Shown here: piece by piece, positions 1-7,436 of the stretch
Numbering within the stretch: position 1 is the stretch's first letter
How the letters are laid out: every line of letters starts with the position of its first letter
Origin: Streptococcus suis
GTDB lineage: Bacteria > Bacillota > Bacilli > Lactobacillales > Streptococcaceae
Assembly: GCF_017601095.1 (NCBI RefSeq)
Contig: NZ_JAGFUX010000004.1
Location: 124,001-188,000 of the forward strand
Direction: 5' to 3'
DNA: 64,000 bases
Translations under genes and position numbers: made by a program
Notes under the pieces: generated by a model
The model's input: only the letters and a program-made list of their open reading frames with translations
Told to the model about the DNA's origin: nothing
Databases searched by the model: none

Positions 1-41
1 ATTTTGTCAATAATGAGGGTGAGGTAATTGAAAATGAATAA
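1..41 (+). other. Possible 3' end of an upstream gene entering the window
   Basis: Frame 3 is open from the left edge and ends at TAA 39-41, giving an acidic C-terminus (FVNNEGEVIENE). It would overlap the next start codon (ATG at 34) by 8 bases, an arrangement typical of translational coupling. A second option is a stop at 25-27 in frame 1. The piece is too short to identify; if real it belongs to the same operon as the nuclease-like pair that follows. Confidence 0.35.
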
Positions 42-906
42 TCAAATGGCTTATTTAGTAGGTATGATATTAGGAAATGGAGAAGTACAAAGGGATACCA
101 ATTACACCACAGTTACGATAGAGCTACCCCATAAAAATTTACGAGATGATGAAGGGTTAGAAGTTTCAGTATATGTAAAAAGTAGTTTAGCTGATATTAG
201 AAGTATTATTGAGCCGCTGTTAGGACATTCACTGCCTATTTCACAAACAAAGAATGTAACAAGGGTGTCTTTTACAAAGTCTAATGAAGATTATACTATG
301 AGAGAGATTCTCAGATTTATTGGAAATGGTGTTCACCATTCAACTATGGTAATGAATGATGAATTATTTAATATGACTATTGATGAGAAGAAGGAATTGC
401 TCAGAGGGGTAGCAGACGTGACTGGCTACATTAGGAAAAGTAATCTGGCTTTTGGTCAAGATGGATGTCATAGAGTGTACATTGAGATTCCTGGTAACTG
501 GCAATTTGTTATAGATATAGCTAATATGTTGAAAACATTAGATATACCCGTTCAAACAATAGATTTTGGTCATCCTAACTTCAGAGATTCTAATTTAAAA
601 AAATATAGGCAAGGAAAAACGAAATATTGGAAAAAGGAACACCAGGTTAAAATATGGGCAAATGAGTTTCTACCTATAGGATTTAATGTTGTTCACAAGC
701 AAAGGGCATTAGAACGATATGCAGAAGAATTACTTGATTATTTAGATGAAAATAAAACCCATCAATTCTATTGGGAGAAAGCTGTTAGGTTAAGAAGCAA
801 GCCGATTCACCCAATGGAAAATGATGATAGTTTACCAGAAAAAATAAGAGGAAAGCATTTTGATTCATGGACTCAATTAGCAAAAGAGTTAGGATATGGC
901 GAATAA
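34..906 (+). CDS. LAGLIDADG-like protein, probably catalytically inactive, possible DNA-recognition subunit
   Basis: The 290-residue protein has two motifs spaced like those of a monomeric LAGLIDADG homing endonuclease: YLVGMILGNG at residues 7-16 and LLRGVADVTG at 122-131. In active enzymes the residue before the last Gly of each motif is the metal-binding Asp; here it is Asn15 and Thr130, so cleavage activity is doubtful while the DNA-binding fold may remain. The C-terminus (about 190-250) is basic and helical. ATG 34 is preferred over TTG 28 because it lies about 9 bases after a GAGG ribosome site. The next gene overlaps by 11 bases and encodes a PD-(D/E)XK nuclease, suggesting a two-part restriction-like enzyme. 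The DNA is clearly richer in A+T than the rest of the window, a sign of transfer. Function is inferred from motifs only. Confidence 0.6.
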   Translation: MNNQMAYLVGMILGNGEVQRDTNYTTVTIELPHKNLRDDEGLEVSVYVKSSLADIRSIIEPLLGHSLPISQTKNVTRVSFTKSNEDYTMREILRFIGNGVHHSTMVMNDELFNMTIDEKKELLRGVADVTGYIRKSNLAFGQDGCHRVYIEIPGNWQFVIDIANMLKTLDIPVQTIDFGHPNFRDSNLKKYRQGKTKYWKKEHQVKIWANEFLPIGFNVVHKQRALERYAEELLDYLDENKTHQFYWEKAVRLRSKPIHPMENDDSLPEKIRGKHFDSWTQLAKELGYGE

Positions 907-1399
907 GGTAAGAAGTGAATTTGAGTTATACCCAGGTATGGTCAAATGGTTAGATACATACCTTAGGGAAAAGTTTAAAAACAAGAGGTGTGAAGTATTT
1001 GTATTAGATTGTCACTCCGTATATTTAGATTCAATTTTAAATAAATATGATGTAATACAATATTTTCCACAAGTTGTTGGATTGAAAATTGAAATTGATG
1101 TTTTGGGGATTGTAAGATGGAAAGATAGAGCTGAAATCTATTTTGTTGAAGCGAAAAAGACAGCGTTAACTCTTCAAAATTTAGGACAATTATTGATATA
1201 TTGTAAACTTTGTAATCCCGAAGAAGCATATTTATTATCATCTGATGGGTTAGGGAGCCTACAAAAAGTTTTAATCAATTTAAAAAGAGAAGATTTGCTT
1301 GATTATGGGAGTGGAAAACGAATAAAAAAAATTAATGTAGCCAGATGGGATATTTCGAAGGATGGAGTAGATAATCATTCTATCATACCTAAAATATAG
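896..1399 (+). CDS. Small PD-(D/E)XK-type nuclease
   Basis: This 167-residue protein contains a recognisable PD-(D/E)XK core: EIDVLG with Asp68, then a beta strand ending FVEAKK with Glu85 and Lys87, followed by a helix with Gln98. This order (acidic residue, about 16 residues, E-x-K) is the metal-dependent cleavage centre of restriction-like and repair nucleases. No separate DNA-binding domain is evident, which fits a need for a partner. Its ATG at 896 overlaps the upstream gene by 11 bases, with AG-rich ribosome-binding sequence inside that gene, so the two are probably co-translated. Base composition is A+T-rich like its neighbour. It could be the cleavage subunit of a restriction system whose methyltransferase lies left of the window, or a phage-defence nuclease. 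Confidence 0.6.
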   Translation: MANKVRSEFELYPGMVKWLDTYLREKFKNKRCEVFVLDCHSVYLDSILNKYDVIQYFPQVVGLKIEIDVLGIVRWKDRAEIYFVEAKKTALTLQNLGQLLIYCKLCNPEEAYLLSSDGLGSLQKVLINLKREDLLDYGSGKRIKKINVARWDISKDGVDNHSIIPKI

Positions 1400-1605
1400 A
1401 GTTTTGTGGTTTAAAAAGGGATTGCTTGAATTAGAAGATGGGCACACTTAATGCTGTAAAGCAGGATGCCTTCTACGATAAACGCGTCCAACTAGAAACG
1501 ATTTCTCCAACTGGCAAAATAGTTTCCGTTACTGAATGGTTTGTGGTAGAATTAGAACAGATTGAACAAAAAATAAATGAGCTTTTTAAACAACTAAATT
1601 TATGA
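1400..1605 (+). pseudogene. Degenerate gene remnant
   Basis: Immediately after the nuclease stop, one frame reads VLWFKKGLLELEDGHT and stops at 1449-1451, while the frame starting ATG 1438 gives a 55-residue peptide (MGTLNAVKQDAFYDKRVQLE and on, ending ELFKQLNL) with normal-looking composition and amphipathic C-terminal helix. The shared point (LEDG / TLNAV) suggests one former gene broken by a frameshift and missing its 5' part. No convincing ribosome site precedes ATG 1438. I do not recognise the parent family. It may mark the junction where the A+T-rich nuclease module was inserted. Confidence 0.35.
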
Positions 1606-1637
1606 TATCTTATCAGCTAAAACAAAGGAGAATATTT

Positions 1638-1727
1638 ATGATGGGAGCATTTCTATTTTTTACATTTGCGATTTGTTATCTGGTGGGCTGTATCGCCATA
1701 GCGATTGGTCTCAGACGTAGGAAGTAG
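1638..1727 (+). CDS. 29-residue hydrophobic membrane peptide
   Basis: A strong AAGGAG site at 1625-1630 precedes ATG 1638 by seven bases. The peptide is a single transmembrane segment (about residues 3-24) ending in the basic stretch LRRRK, so the C-terminus should face the cytoplasm. It is followed 12 bases later by a second tiny membrane gene with a similar basic end. No family is recognised. Candidates are a small regulator of a membrane complex or a hydrophobic toxin-like peptide; the sequence alone does not decide. Confidence 0.5.
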   Translation: MMGAFLFFTFAICYLVGCIAIAIGLRRRK

Positions 1728-1739
1728 GAGGAAAGACAA

Positions 1740-1865
1740 ATGGAAGAACTCTTTATGAAACTCTTTATTTGGATTTTTATCTTACTCTGGTCCTCACCTG
1801 TAATCATTATCGCATTGGCAGGTGGTTGGGTCATTTTATGCCTATTGTTTGGCAGAAGGAAATAA
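1740..1865 (+). CDS. 41-residue hydrophobic membrane peptide
   Basis: ATG 1740 follows an AGGAGG site at 1726-1731 that overlaps the stop of the preceding 29-residue gene. The product is one long or two short transmembrane segments (about residues 6-37) and ends GRRK, like its neighbour. The pairing, the strong ribosome sites and the matching basic ends argue for two real, co-translated small membrane proteins. No function can be assigned. Confidence 0.5.
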   Translation: MEELFMKLFIWIFILLWSSPVIIIALAGGWVILCLLFGRRK

Positions 1866-1878
1866 TGATATTGAAGCC

Positions 1879-1907
1879 TTGCAAAAGAATGTAACCTATC
1901 GTAAAAT
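1879..1907 (+). promoter_or_regulatory. Promoter of the split membrane-protein gene
   Basis: TTGCAA (1879-1884) and TAAAAT (1902-1907) are separated by 17 bases and lie just after the 41-residue gene, about 35 bases before the ATG at 1943. Confidence 0.5.
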
Positions 1908-1942
1908 GGTAGTATATTTCAGATATTCAGGAGGGGGTTGTT

Positions 1943-2356
1943 ATGCCTTACCGTAAATTAACATCAAGCGATCGGACTTTTATCAAAGGGCAGACGGATC
2001 GCTTGCTGAATCAGATGAATAGCAATGCGGCCTATTTGGGGACTGTCCAGACCTATGAGGCAGCCAAGGATCGGGCCAATCAAGCCTATCTGGCAATGGA
2101 ACTGGAAGACGACCTAGATAAAAAGGTACGACTGGCAAAATTGGTTGAAACCTATGCTGCCCAAGCCCAGGCTATATTGGACGAGTGGGAGGAGAAGAAC
2201 AAACAGGCAGAGAAAGCGGCAAGAGATTTCAAGTTGATCTTGTGGCTGACCGTACTGTTCACCCTTAGCTTTGTTTTTCCAGTCAATATCATTCTCGTCA
2301 TTCTTTTTGCCGTCTGGTTTTATCGAAATTACCTTCGTTCTAGTAAATCCGACTGA
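1943..2356 (+). CDS. N-terminal part of a split coiled-coil membrane protein
   Basis: ATG 1943 follows a very strong AGGAGGGGG site. The 137 residues comprise a charged helical region (1-90, likely coiled coil, facing the cytoplasm) and a hydrophobic hairpin or transmembrane segment (about 95-127), then RSSKSD and a TGA stop at 2354-2356. The stop lies in a 6-base linker between two 147-bp direct repeats. Without the duplication the frame continues into the downstream segment and gives one 249-residue protein with an extra acidic cytoplasmic domain. The 137-residue form keeps its membrane segment and could still be made. I do not recognise the family. Confidence 0.6.
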   Translation: MPYRKLTSSDRTFIKGQTDRLLNQMNSNAAYLGTVQTYEAAKDRANQAYLAMELEDDLDKKVRLAKLVETYAAQAQAILDEWEEKNKQAEKAARDFKLILWLTVLFTLSFVFPVNIILVILFAVWFYRNYLRSSKSD

Positions 2357-2506
2357 CATGCAGAGAAAGCGGCAAGAGATTTCAAGTTGATCTTGTGGCT
2401 GACCCTACTGTTCGCCCTTAGCTTTGTTTTTCCAGTCAATATCATTCTCGTCATTCTTTTTGCCGTCTGGTTTTATCGGAATTACCTTCGTTCTAGTAAA
2501 TCCGAC
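2207..2506 (+). repeat. 147-bp direct repeat that interrupts a gene
   Basis: Bases 2207-2353 and 2360-2506 are near-identical copies, differing at three positions (CCGTACTGTTCACCC versus CCCTACTGTTCGCCC, and TCGAAATT versus TCGGAATT). The copies are joined by TGACAT (2354-2359). The offset is 153 bases, a multiple of three, so the frame is kept but the linker adds a TGA stop. Loss of one copy by recombination or replication slippage would restore an uninterrupted gene. Confidence 0.9.
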
Positions 2507-2845
2507 CGAGTAACTAAGACCGCCGCTAATAGCCAGTCTTTGACAGAAGAGGAAAGGTATGAAGAATGGATGACAGAAAAGATTGTCACTCTCAACAAGG
2601 ACAAGCGGGAGTGGACTGAGGCTATGCTGACAAAATATGACAACTTAGATGACATAGCAGCTGGTATCGGTGAAATGGATGAGATAGATAAAGTGGCTGG
2701 TAAGAAGCTTCTTCGACGCTATCAGGACATTTTAGCAGATATTGAAAAACTTCCTAATTCTGACCAGAAAACCTATTATTTGGATTTTCATCAGGAGATC
2801 ATTGCCGACTTGGAAGATCTATTTGAACAACTCCATTTTGGATAA
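2387..2845 (+). pseudogene. C-terminal part of the split membrane protein
   Basis: This frame, the same as that of the gene starting at 1943, resumes after the TGA at 2354. It encodes the second copy of the hydrophobic segment and then an acidic helical domain of about 110 residues (SLTEEERYEEWMTEK and on, ending DLFEQLHFG). The first possible start is TTG 2387 inside the duplicated hydrophobic stretch, with no good ribosome site, so independent translation is doubtful. It is best read as the orphaned C-terminal domain of the 1943 gene, recoverable if the duplication collapses. Confidence 0.6.
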
Positions 2846-2849
2846 GAAA

Positions 2850-2884
2850 AACCGGTAACAGTACAAGGCTGTTGCCGGTTTTGT
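2850..2884. terminator. Bidirectional terminator between convergent genes
   Basis: AACCGGTAACAG (2850-2861) pairs with CTGTTGCCGGTT (2869-2880), with T runs on both strands. It ends the split membrane gene on the plus strand and the DUF1361 gene on the minus strand. Confidence 0.85.
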
Positions 2885-3477
2885 TATTCGTCTATGGAAA
2901 AGACCAAGACCATGATTTGTATAAAGGTAAAGCCCAGGATGAAGGGCAGGGCAGCCCAGGAAATGACTTCAATCATTTCACTGACGACTAGGCTTGGTCT
3001 GGTAAAGATGTCCCATGAATTGAGCCGTGCATAGCGTCCGATGTGAATGGCAAAGCTGGATAGAAGGGAAAGACCACCAATCAGAAATAGCCTGATCCAG
3101 TAGGACTTGATAGAGAAGGCAGAGAAAATCAGCCGCAAACTTTCCACGCCAGTCATAACCCCATAGAAAATACTTGGGACATAGAGCATGAAAAGGATCA
3201 TGCTGTCCCGTTGCCAGAGGACTGTGTTGGCAAAGTGCATGTGGACGATGTCCGTCACCATGTAAAAGGTATTGGGGTAGAAGAAGAGCCAGAGGAGCCC
3301 AGCAATGATTTTGAGGATATTAGATTTTGTGTGGTTGGTGAGGATAGCAAAATCAAGTGCCACTAAGGCTAAAAACATATTCCAAGTCAAGTCAGGTGCA
3401 GTGACACCGTAACGCTTTAGACCGGCAGCAATGATGAGGAAAAAAATATGGATAAAAATATTTTTCTTTGTAAACAT
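2884..3477 (-). CDS. DUF1361 integral membrane protein (copy 1)
   Basis: The 197-residue protein has about six transmembrane helices and the DUF1361 hallmarks, including LALVALDFAIL and a WLFFYPNTFY motif near residue 65, and SWDIFTRP near 155. The family has no established biochemical function. The start is supported by GAGAGAGG just upstream of ATG at 3477. A second gene of the same family and the same length follows upstream on the same strand, so this is a tandem paralog pair. Each gene has its own terminator, suggesting independent expression. Confidence 0.8.
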   Translation of the reverse strand: MFTKKNIFIHIFFLIIAAGLKRYGVTAPDLTWNMFLALVALDFAILTNHTKSNILKIIAGLLWLFFYPNTFYMVTDIVHMHFANTVLWQRDSMILFMLYVPSIFYGVMTGVESLRLIFSAFSIKSYWIRLFLIGGLSLLSSFAIHIGRYARLNSWDIFTRPSLVVSEMIEVISWAALPFILGFTFIQIMVLVFSIDE

Positions 3478-3576
3478 GACAAACCTCTCTCATTAAAATA
3501 TAAAAGCTAGTATATCACATTCTCATGGAAAATAGGTATTTGATATCGAACTGTCAGGACTTGTTTAAGCTTGGAT

Positions 3577-3606
3577 TAAAAAAAGAAACAGCAACCTGTT
3601 TCTTTA
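3577..3606 (-). terminator. Terminator of the second DUF1361 gene
   Basis: On the minus strand AAAGAAACAG / CTGTTTCTTT forms a 10-bp hairpin followed by a run of T. It lies in the 133-base gap between the two DUF1361 genes. Confidence 0.8.
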
Positions 3607-3610
3607 GAGT

Positions 3611-4204
3611 TTATTCATCCACTGCAAAAACCAGCACCATGATTTGTATGAGGGTGAATCCAAAAATGAAGGGGAAGGTTTCCCAACTTATTGCAGAAAT
3701 CATGCTAGTAAATACTGTTACTGGGCGCGTGAAAATATCCCAGGAGCGAATATTGGCATAGCGACCGATATAAATAGCATAGCTAGCAAATAGAGACAGA
3801 CTGCCGATAATTAAGAGACGTAGTCCGTAAAATTTAATATTGTATCCCTTGAAAATAGCTTCTAAGCTCTCAACACCAGCCATGATACCAAATAAGATAC
3901 TTGGGATATAAAGCATGAATAAGAGTAAACTATTACGTTCCCAAAGGGCAGTGCTGGAAAATTGAATATTGACTAACTCAGTTAACACATAGAAGGTATT
4001 TGGATAGAAGAAGAGCCAGAAAGGAGTGATAAGCAGTTTACTTGCAAGGTGATCATTCTGGCGAACTAGGATGGCAAAGTCCAAGGCCAACAAGGCCCAT
4101 AGCATATTCCACATCAGGCCGGTATTTTGAACGTCATTTAAGAGCATTCCGACACAAATAATAACAAAAAATAGATGGATTAAGAGATTTTTAGGTGAAA
4201 ACAT
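3611..4204 (-). CDS. DUF1361 integral membrane protein (copy 2)
   Basis: A 197-residue paralog of the adjacent gene, with the same helix pattern and motifs (LWALLALDFAIL, WLFFYPNTFY, SWDIFTRPV). ATG 4204 is chosen over the in-frame ATG at 4216 because it aligns with the N-terminus of the paralog (MFSPKNLLIH versus MFTKKNIFIH) and places GGGG at the expected ribosome-site distance. The two proteins clearly share descent but are diverged at the DNA level, so the duplication is old. Function unknown; membrane location is certain from hydrophobicity. Confidence 0.8.
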   Translation of the reverse strand: MFSPKNLLIHLFFVIICVGMLLNDVQNTGLMWNMLWALLALDFAILVRQNDHLASKLLITPFWLFFYPNTFYVLTELVNIQFSSTALWERNSLLLFMLYIPSILFGIMAGVESLEAIFKGYNIKFYGLRLLIIGSLSLFASYAIYIGRYANIRSWDIFTRPVTVFTSMISAISWETFPFIFGFTLIQIMVLVFAVDE

Positions 4205-4277
4205 AGACAACCCCATTCTTTTTCATAACTTCTTCTAGTATAACATATCTTAGAAGGATTGTGGATGGGAAGTCGCT

Positions 4278-4305
4278 TTGTTTTTGCACAAAAATATGAT
4301 AAAAT
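4278..4305 (+). promoter_or_regulatory. Promoter of metG
   Basis: TTGTTT (4278-4283) and a TG-extended -10 TAAAAT (4300-4305) with 16-base spacing, about 50 bases before the metG start. Confidence 0.5.
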
Positions 4306-4357
4306 GGGGTGTTATCAAGAACAGGGTTTCATTTGCCCTGAGTTGAAAGGAAAAAAT

Positions 4358-6361
4358 ATGACAAAAACACCGTTTTATATTACCACACCGATTTATTATC
4401 CTTCCGGTAAGCTTCACATCGGATCGGCCTACACGACTATTGCCTGCGATGTCTTGGCTCGCTACAAGCGTCTGATGGGCCACGAGGTCTTCTATCTGAC
4501 AGGGCTTGATGAGCACGGGCAGAAGATCGAGGAGAAGGCAAAAGAGGCTGGTTTGACACCACAAGCCTACGTTGACGGCATGGCGGTTGGCGTTAAAGAG
4601 CTCTGGAACTTGCTCGACATCTCTTACGACAAATTTATCCGCACGACTGATGATTACCACGAGGAAGTGGTGGCGGCTGTTTTTGAAAAATTGCTGGCGC
4701 AGGACGACATATACTTGGGAGAGTATTCTGGATGGTACTCCGTATCGGACGAGGAATTTTTCACCGAGAGCCAATTAGAAGAGGTCTTCCGAGATGAAAA
4801 CGGCAAGGTAACAGGTGGTATCGCTCCGAGCGGTCACGAGGTTGCCTGGGTGTCAGAAGAATCCTATTTCCTCCGCCTCAGCAAGTATCAGGATAAATTG
4901 GTCGAGTTTTTCAATGCTCATCCAGACTTTATCCAGCCAGACGGCCGCCTCAATGAAATTATGAAAAACTTCATCGAGCCAGGCTTGGAAGATTTGGCAG
5001 TATCCCGTACCTCATTTACATGGGGTGTACCTGTACCGTCCAATCCAAAACACGTTGTTTATGTCTGGATTGATGCCCTACTCAACTACGCAACTGCCTT
5101 GGGTTATGGTCAGGAAGAAACCGCCAACTACGACAAGTTCTGGAATGGAACAGTTTACCACATGGTTGGTAAGGACATTCTTCGCTTCCACTCCATTTAC
5201 TGGCCAATCATGCTCATGATGTTGGACATGAAGTTGCCAGACCGCTTGGTTGCTCATGGCTGGTTTGTCATGAAAGACGGCAAGATGTCTAAGTCTAAGG
5301 GCAATGTGGTCTATCCAGAAATGTTGGTCGAGCGTTTCGGCTTGGATCCACTTCGTTACTACCTCATGCGTAGTCTGCCAGTTGGTTCTGACGGCACCTT
5401 TACGCCAGAAGACTATGTTGGTCGTATCAACTACGAACTGGCCAACGACCTTGGAAACTTACTCAACCGTACAGTTGCTATGATTAACAAGTATTTCAGC
5501 GGTCAGGTCCCAACCTTTGTTGCTAACGTGACTGATTTTGATGCGGACTTGGCGGCAGTAGTAGCTGAAAACTTGGCAAGCTACCACAAGTATATGGAAG
5601 CTGTTGACTACCCACGCGCCTTGGAAGCGGTCTGGAATATCATCTCCCGTACCAACAAGTACATCGATGAAACAGCACCGTGGGTCTTGGCAAAAGACGA
5701 AGCCGACCGTGACAAGTTGGCAGCAGTCATGGCTCACTTGACAGCAGGTCTTCGTGTTGTGGCTCACCTCATTCAGCCATTCATGATGACGACGTCTAAT
5801 GCCATTATGGAACAGCTTGGTTTGGGAACAGAATTTGCCCTTGAAAGTCTTGACTTTGCAGGTCTTCCAGCAGGTTTGACAGTGGTCGCAAAAGGCATGC
5901 CTATCTTCCCACGTCTGGATATGGAAGAGGAAATCACCTATATCCAAGCTCAAATGGGTGGTAGCTCTGCTATTTCCCAAGAGGAAGAAAAGGAGTGGAA
6001 CCCAGCTGATGTGGAGCTTAAAAACGAGAAATCCGCCATTAAGTTCGAGGACTTTGATGCGGTTGAAATCCGCGTAGCCGAAGTCAAGGAAGTAGCCAAG
6101 GTGGAGGGCTCTGACAAGTTGCTCAAGTTCCGTCTAGATGCGGGTGATGGACAAGACCGCCAAATCCTGTCTGGTATCGCCAAGTACTATCCAAATGAGC
6201 AAGAGTTGGTCGGCAAGAAAGTCCAAATCGTTGCCAACCTCAAGGCACGTAAGATGATGGGCTTGCTCAGCCAGGGTATGATCCTCTCAGCCGAACACGA
6301 CGGCAATTTGACACTTTTAACAGTAGATCCATCTGTGCCAAACGGCAGTCAGATTGGGTAA
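4358..6361 (+). CDS. metG: Methionyl-tRNA synthetase
   Basis: Charges tRNA-Met with methionine for initiation and elongation in the cytoplasm. The 667-residue class I enzyme shows the HIGS signature at residues 20-23 and KMSKS at 309-313. The connecting region lacks a cysteine knuckle, as in zinc-free enzymes of this type. An EMAP/Trbp111-like tRNA-binding domain occupies about residues 565-667 and mediates dimerisation and tRNA affinity in this family. ATG 4358 is chosen because a GAAAGG ribosome site precedes it; 33 further codons are open upstream but lie over the promoter. Codon use is highly biased, as for a strongly expressed gene. It is transcribed alone, ending at the terminator at 6368. 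Confidence 0.97.
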   Translation: MTKTPFYITTPIYYPSGKLHIGSAYTTIACDVLARYKRLMGHEVFYLTGLDEHGQKIEEKAKEAGLTPQAYVDGMAVGVKELWNLLDISYDKFIRTTDDYHEEVVAAVFEKLLAQDDIYLGEYSGWYSVSDEEFFTESQLEEVFRDENGKVTGGIAPSGHEVAWVSEESYFLRLSKYQDKLVEFFNAHPDFIQPDGRLNEIMKNFIEPGLEDLAVSRTSFTWGVPVPSNPKHVVYVWIDALLNYATALGYGQEETANYDKFWNGTVYHMVGKDILRFHSIYWPIMLMMLDMKLPDRLVAHGWFVMKDGKMSKSKGNVVYPEMLVERFGLDPLRYYLMRSLPVGSDGTFTPEDYVGRINYELANDLGNLLNRTVAMINKYFSGQVPTFVANVTDFDADLAAVVAENLASYHKYMEAVDYPRALEAVWNIISRTNKYIDETAPWVLAKDEADRDKLAAVMAHLTAGLRVVAHLIQPFMMTTSNAIMEQLGLGTEFALESLDFAGLPAGLTVVAKGMPIFPRLDMEEEITYIQAQMGGSSAISQEEEKEWNPADVELKNEKSAIKFEDFDAVEIRVAEVKEVAKVEGSDKLLKFRLDAGDGQDRQILSGIAKYYPNEQELVGKKVQIVANLKARKMMGLLSQGMILSAEHDGNLTLLTVDPSVPNGSQIG

Positions 6362-6367
6362 ATTCTC

Positions 6368-6396
6368 AACACTCAGCTAAGCTGGGTGTTTTTTTT
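6368..6396 (+). terminator. Terminator of metG
   Basis: AACACTCAGC (6368-6377) pairs with GCTGGGTGTT (6381-6390), followed by a run of T. Confidence 0.9.
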
Positions 6397-6422
6397 GCGA
6401 ACTTATAAGAAAAGGAGAGTCT

Positions 6423-7364
6423 ATGCTAGTAGCCATCGATCAAAGAGGACAAACCGTCAATCTTTTGGAAAAACCAGAGGTGAAAAAGGGGGACTATTTC
6501 TGCCCAGCCTGCTCTGGCAGGGTCCGTTACCGGTCTGGGAAAATTCTGCGTTCGCATTTTGCCCACCAAACCTTACGGGATTGCGATTTCTGGTCCGAGA
6601 ATGAATCCGCCCAGCATCTGGAATTAAAAACCATCCTGTATGATTGGCTGAGGAAGCAAGAGGTAGTGAAACTTGAGGTCCCTCTACCCCAGATACAGCA
6701 AGTTGCAGACCTCCTTGTCAATCAAAATATAGCCTTAGAGGTGCAATGTTCACGTCTGTCCATCTCACGCTTGCAGGAGCGGACCAAGGCCTATCAGCAG
6801 GCAGGTATGGCGGTTCTGTGGCTCTTGGGCAAGAACCTCTGGCTTGGAGAACGATTGACCAATCTCCACAAACAATTTCTGTATTTTAGTATGAATATGG
6901 GCTTTCATCTGTGGGAGTTGGATGCGGACAAGGAGGAGCTACGGTTGCACTACCTGATTCACGAGGACTGGCAGGGAAAGGTCCACAAGTTGACCAAGGT
7001 CTTCCCATTTGGTCAGGGAGATTTGCTGGCTATTCTGCGTTTGCCATTTGCCAAGCAAACCATGTCCCATTTTACCTGTCCCATGGATATGGACTTGCTG
7101 AACTATGTCGCCAAACAGCTCTATTACCGCGTTCCCAAGTGGATGAACTTGCAGGCGGAAGCCTATCAGCAAGGGAAAAACTTGCTTAGTCAGTCTCTGG
7201 ATGACTTCTATCCCCAAATCCGACTTCCCCGCTCTGCTATTGGCTTTGCCCAAATTCGCCAGGACTTAAGCTCCCTCTACCCAGCCTTTGACCAGCATTA
7301 TGAAAGTGTCAAGAACAAGCGACAGCAAGTGGTTTTTCCGCCAGTAATTTATTATAACAATTAG
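6423..7364 (+). CDS. coiA: Competence protein CoiA
   Basis: CoiA is needed for DNA transformation in streptococci and acts with the recombination machinery on internalised single strands. The 313-residue protein has an N-terminal zinc-finger-like set Cys27, Cys30, His45 and His48, then a restriction-fold nuclease-like core with Asp96 and Glu106-x-Gln108. This is the family architecture. ATG 6423 is preceded by AAAGGAG. In streptococci coiA is a late competence gene read by the alternative sigma factor ComX, and it lies directly upstream of pepF, as here. A possible but weak ComX-type box (TGCGAACT after a T run) lies at about 6397. A second late competence gene, endA, is in this window at 58977. 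Confidence 0.93.
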   Translation: MLVAIDQRGQTVNLLEKPEVKKGDYFCPACSGRVRYRSGKILRSHFAHQTLRDCDFWSENESAQHLELKTILYDWLRKQEVVKLEVPLPQIQQVADLLVNQNIALEVQCSRLSISRLQERTKAYQQAGMAVLWLLGKNLWLGERLTNLHKQFLYFSMNMGFHLWELDADKEELRLHYLIHEDWQGKVHKLTKVFPFGQGDLLAILRLPFAKQTMSHFTCPMDMDLLNYVAKQLYYRVPKWMNLQAEAYQQGKNLLSQSLDDFYPQIRLPRSAIGFAQIRQDLSSLYPAFDQHYESVKNKRQQVVFPPVIYYNN

Positions 7365-7370
7365 AATGAA

Positions 7371-7405
7371 AACCCTCACTTTCCGATGGTAAGTGGGGCT
7401 TTTTT
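7371..7405 (+). terminator. Terminator of coiA
   Basis: CCCTCACTT pairs with AAGTGGGG around a short loop, followed by CTTTTTT. It separates coiA from pepF, which has its own TAAAAT -10 element near 7410. Confidence 0.75.
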
Positions 7406-7436
7406 GTGGTAAAATATTGGGAACGGAGGATTTATT

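Noticed and set aside
2207-2506. Insertion-sequence footprint
   Set aside because: The duplicated 147 bp is coding sequence of the gene itself, with no transposase or terminal inverted repeats.
3525-3761. 78-codon plus-strand frame opposite the second DUF1361 gene
   Set aside because: It spans the minus-strand terminator and the end of that gene, with no ribosome site.
5459-5980. Long open frames on the minus strand of metG
   Set aside because: They mirror the biased codons of metG, have no ribosome site and give Cys/His-rich nonsense; shadows of the real gene. The same holds for antisense frames over alaS, nrdE, smc, ptsI and the atp genes.
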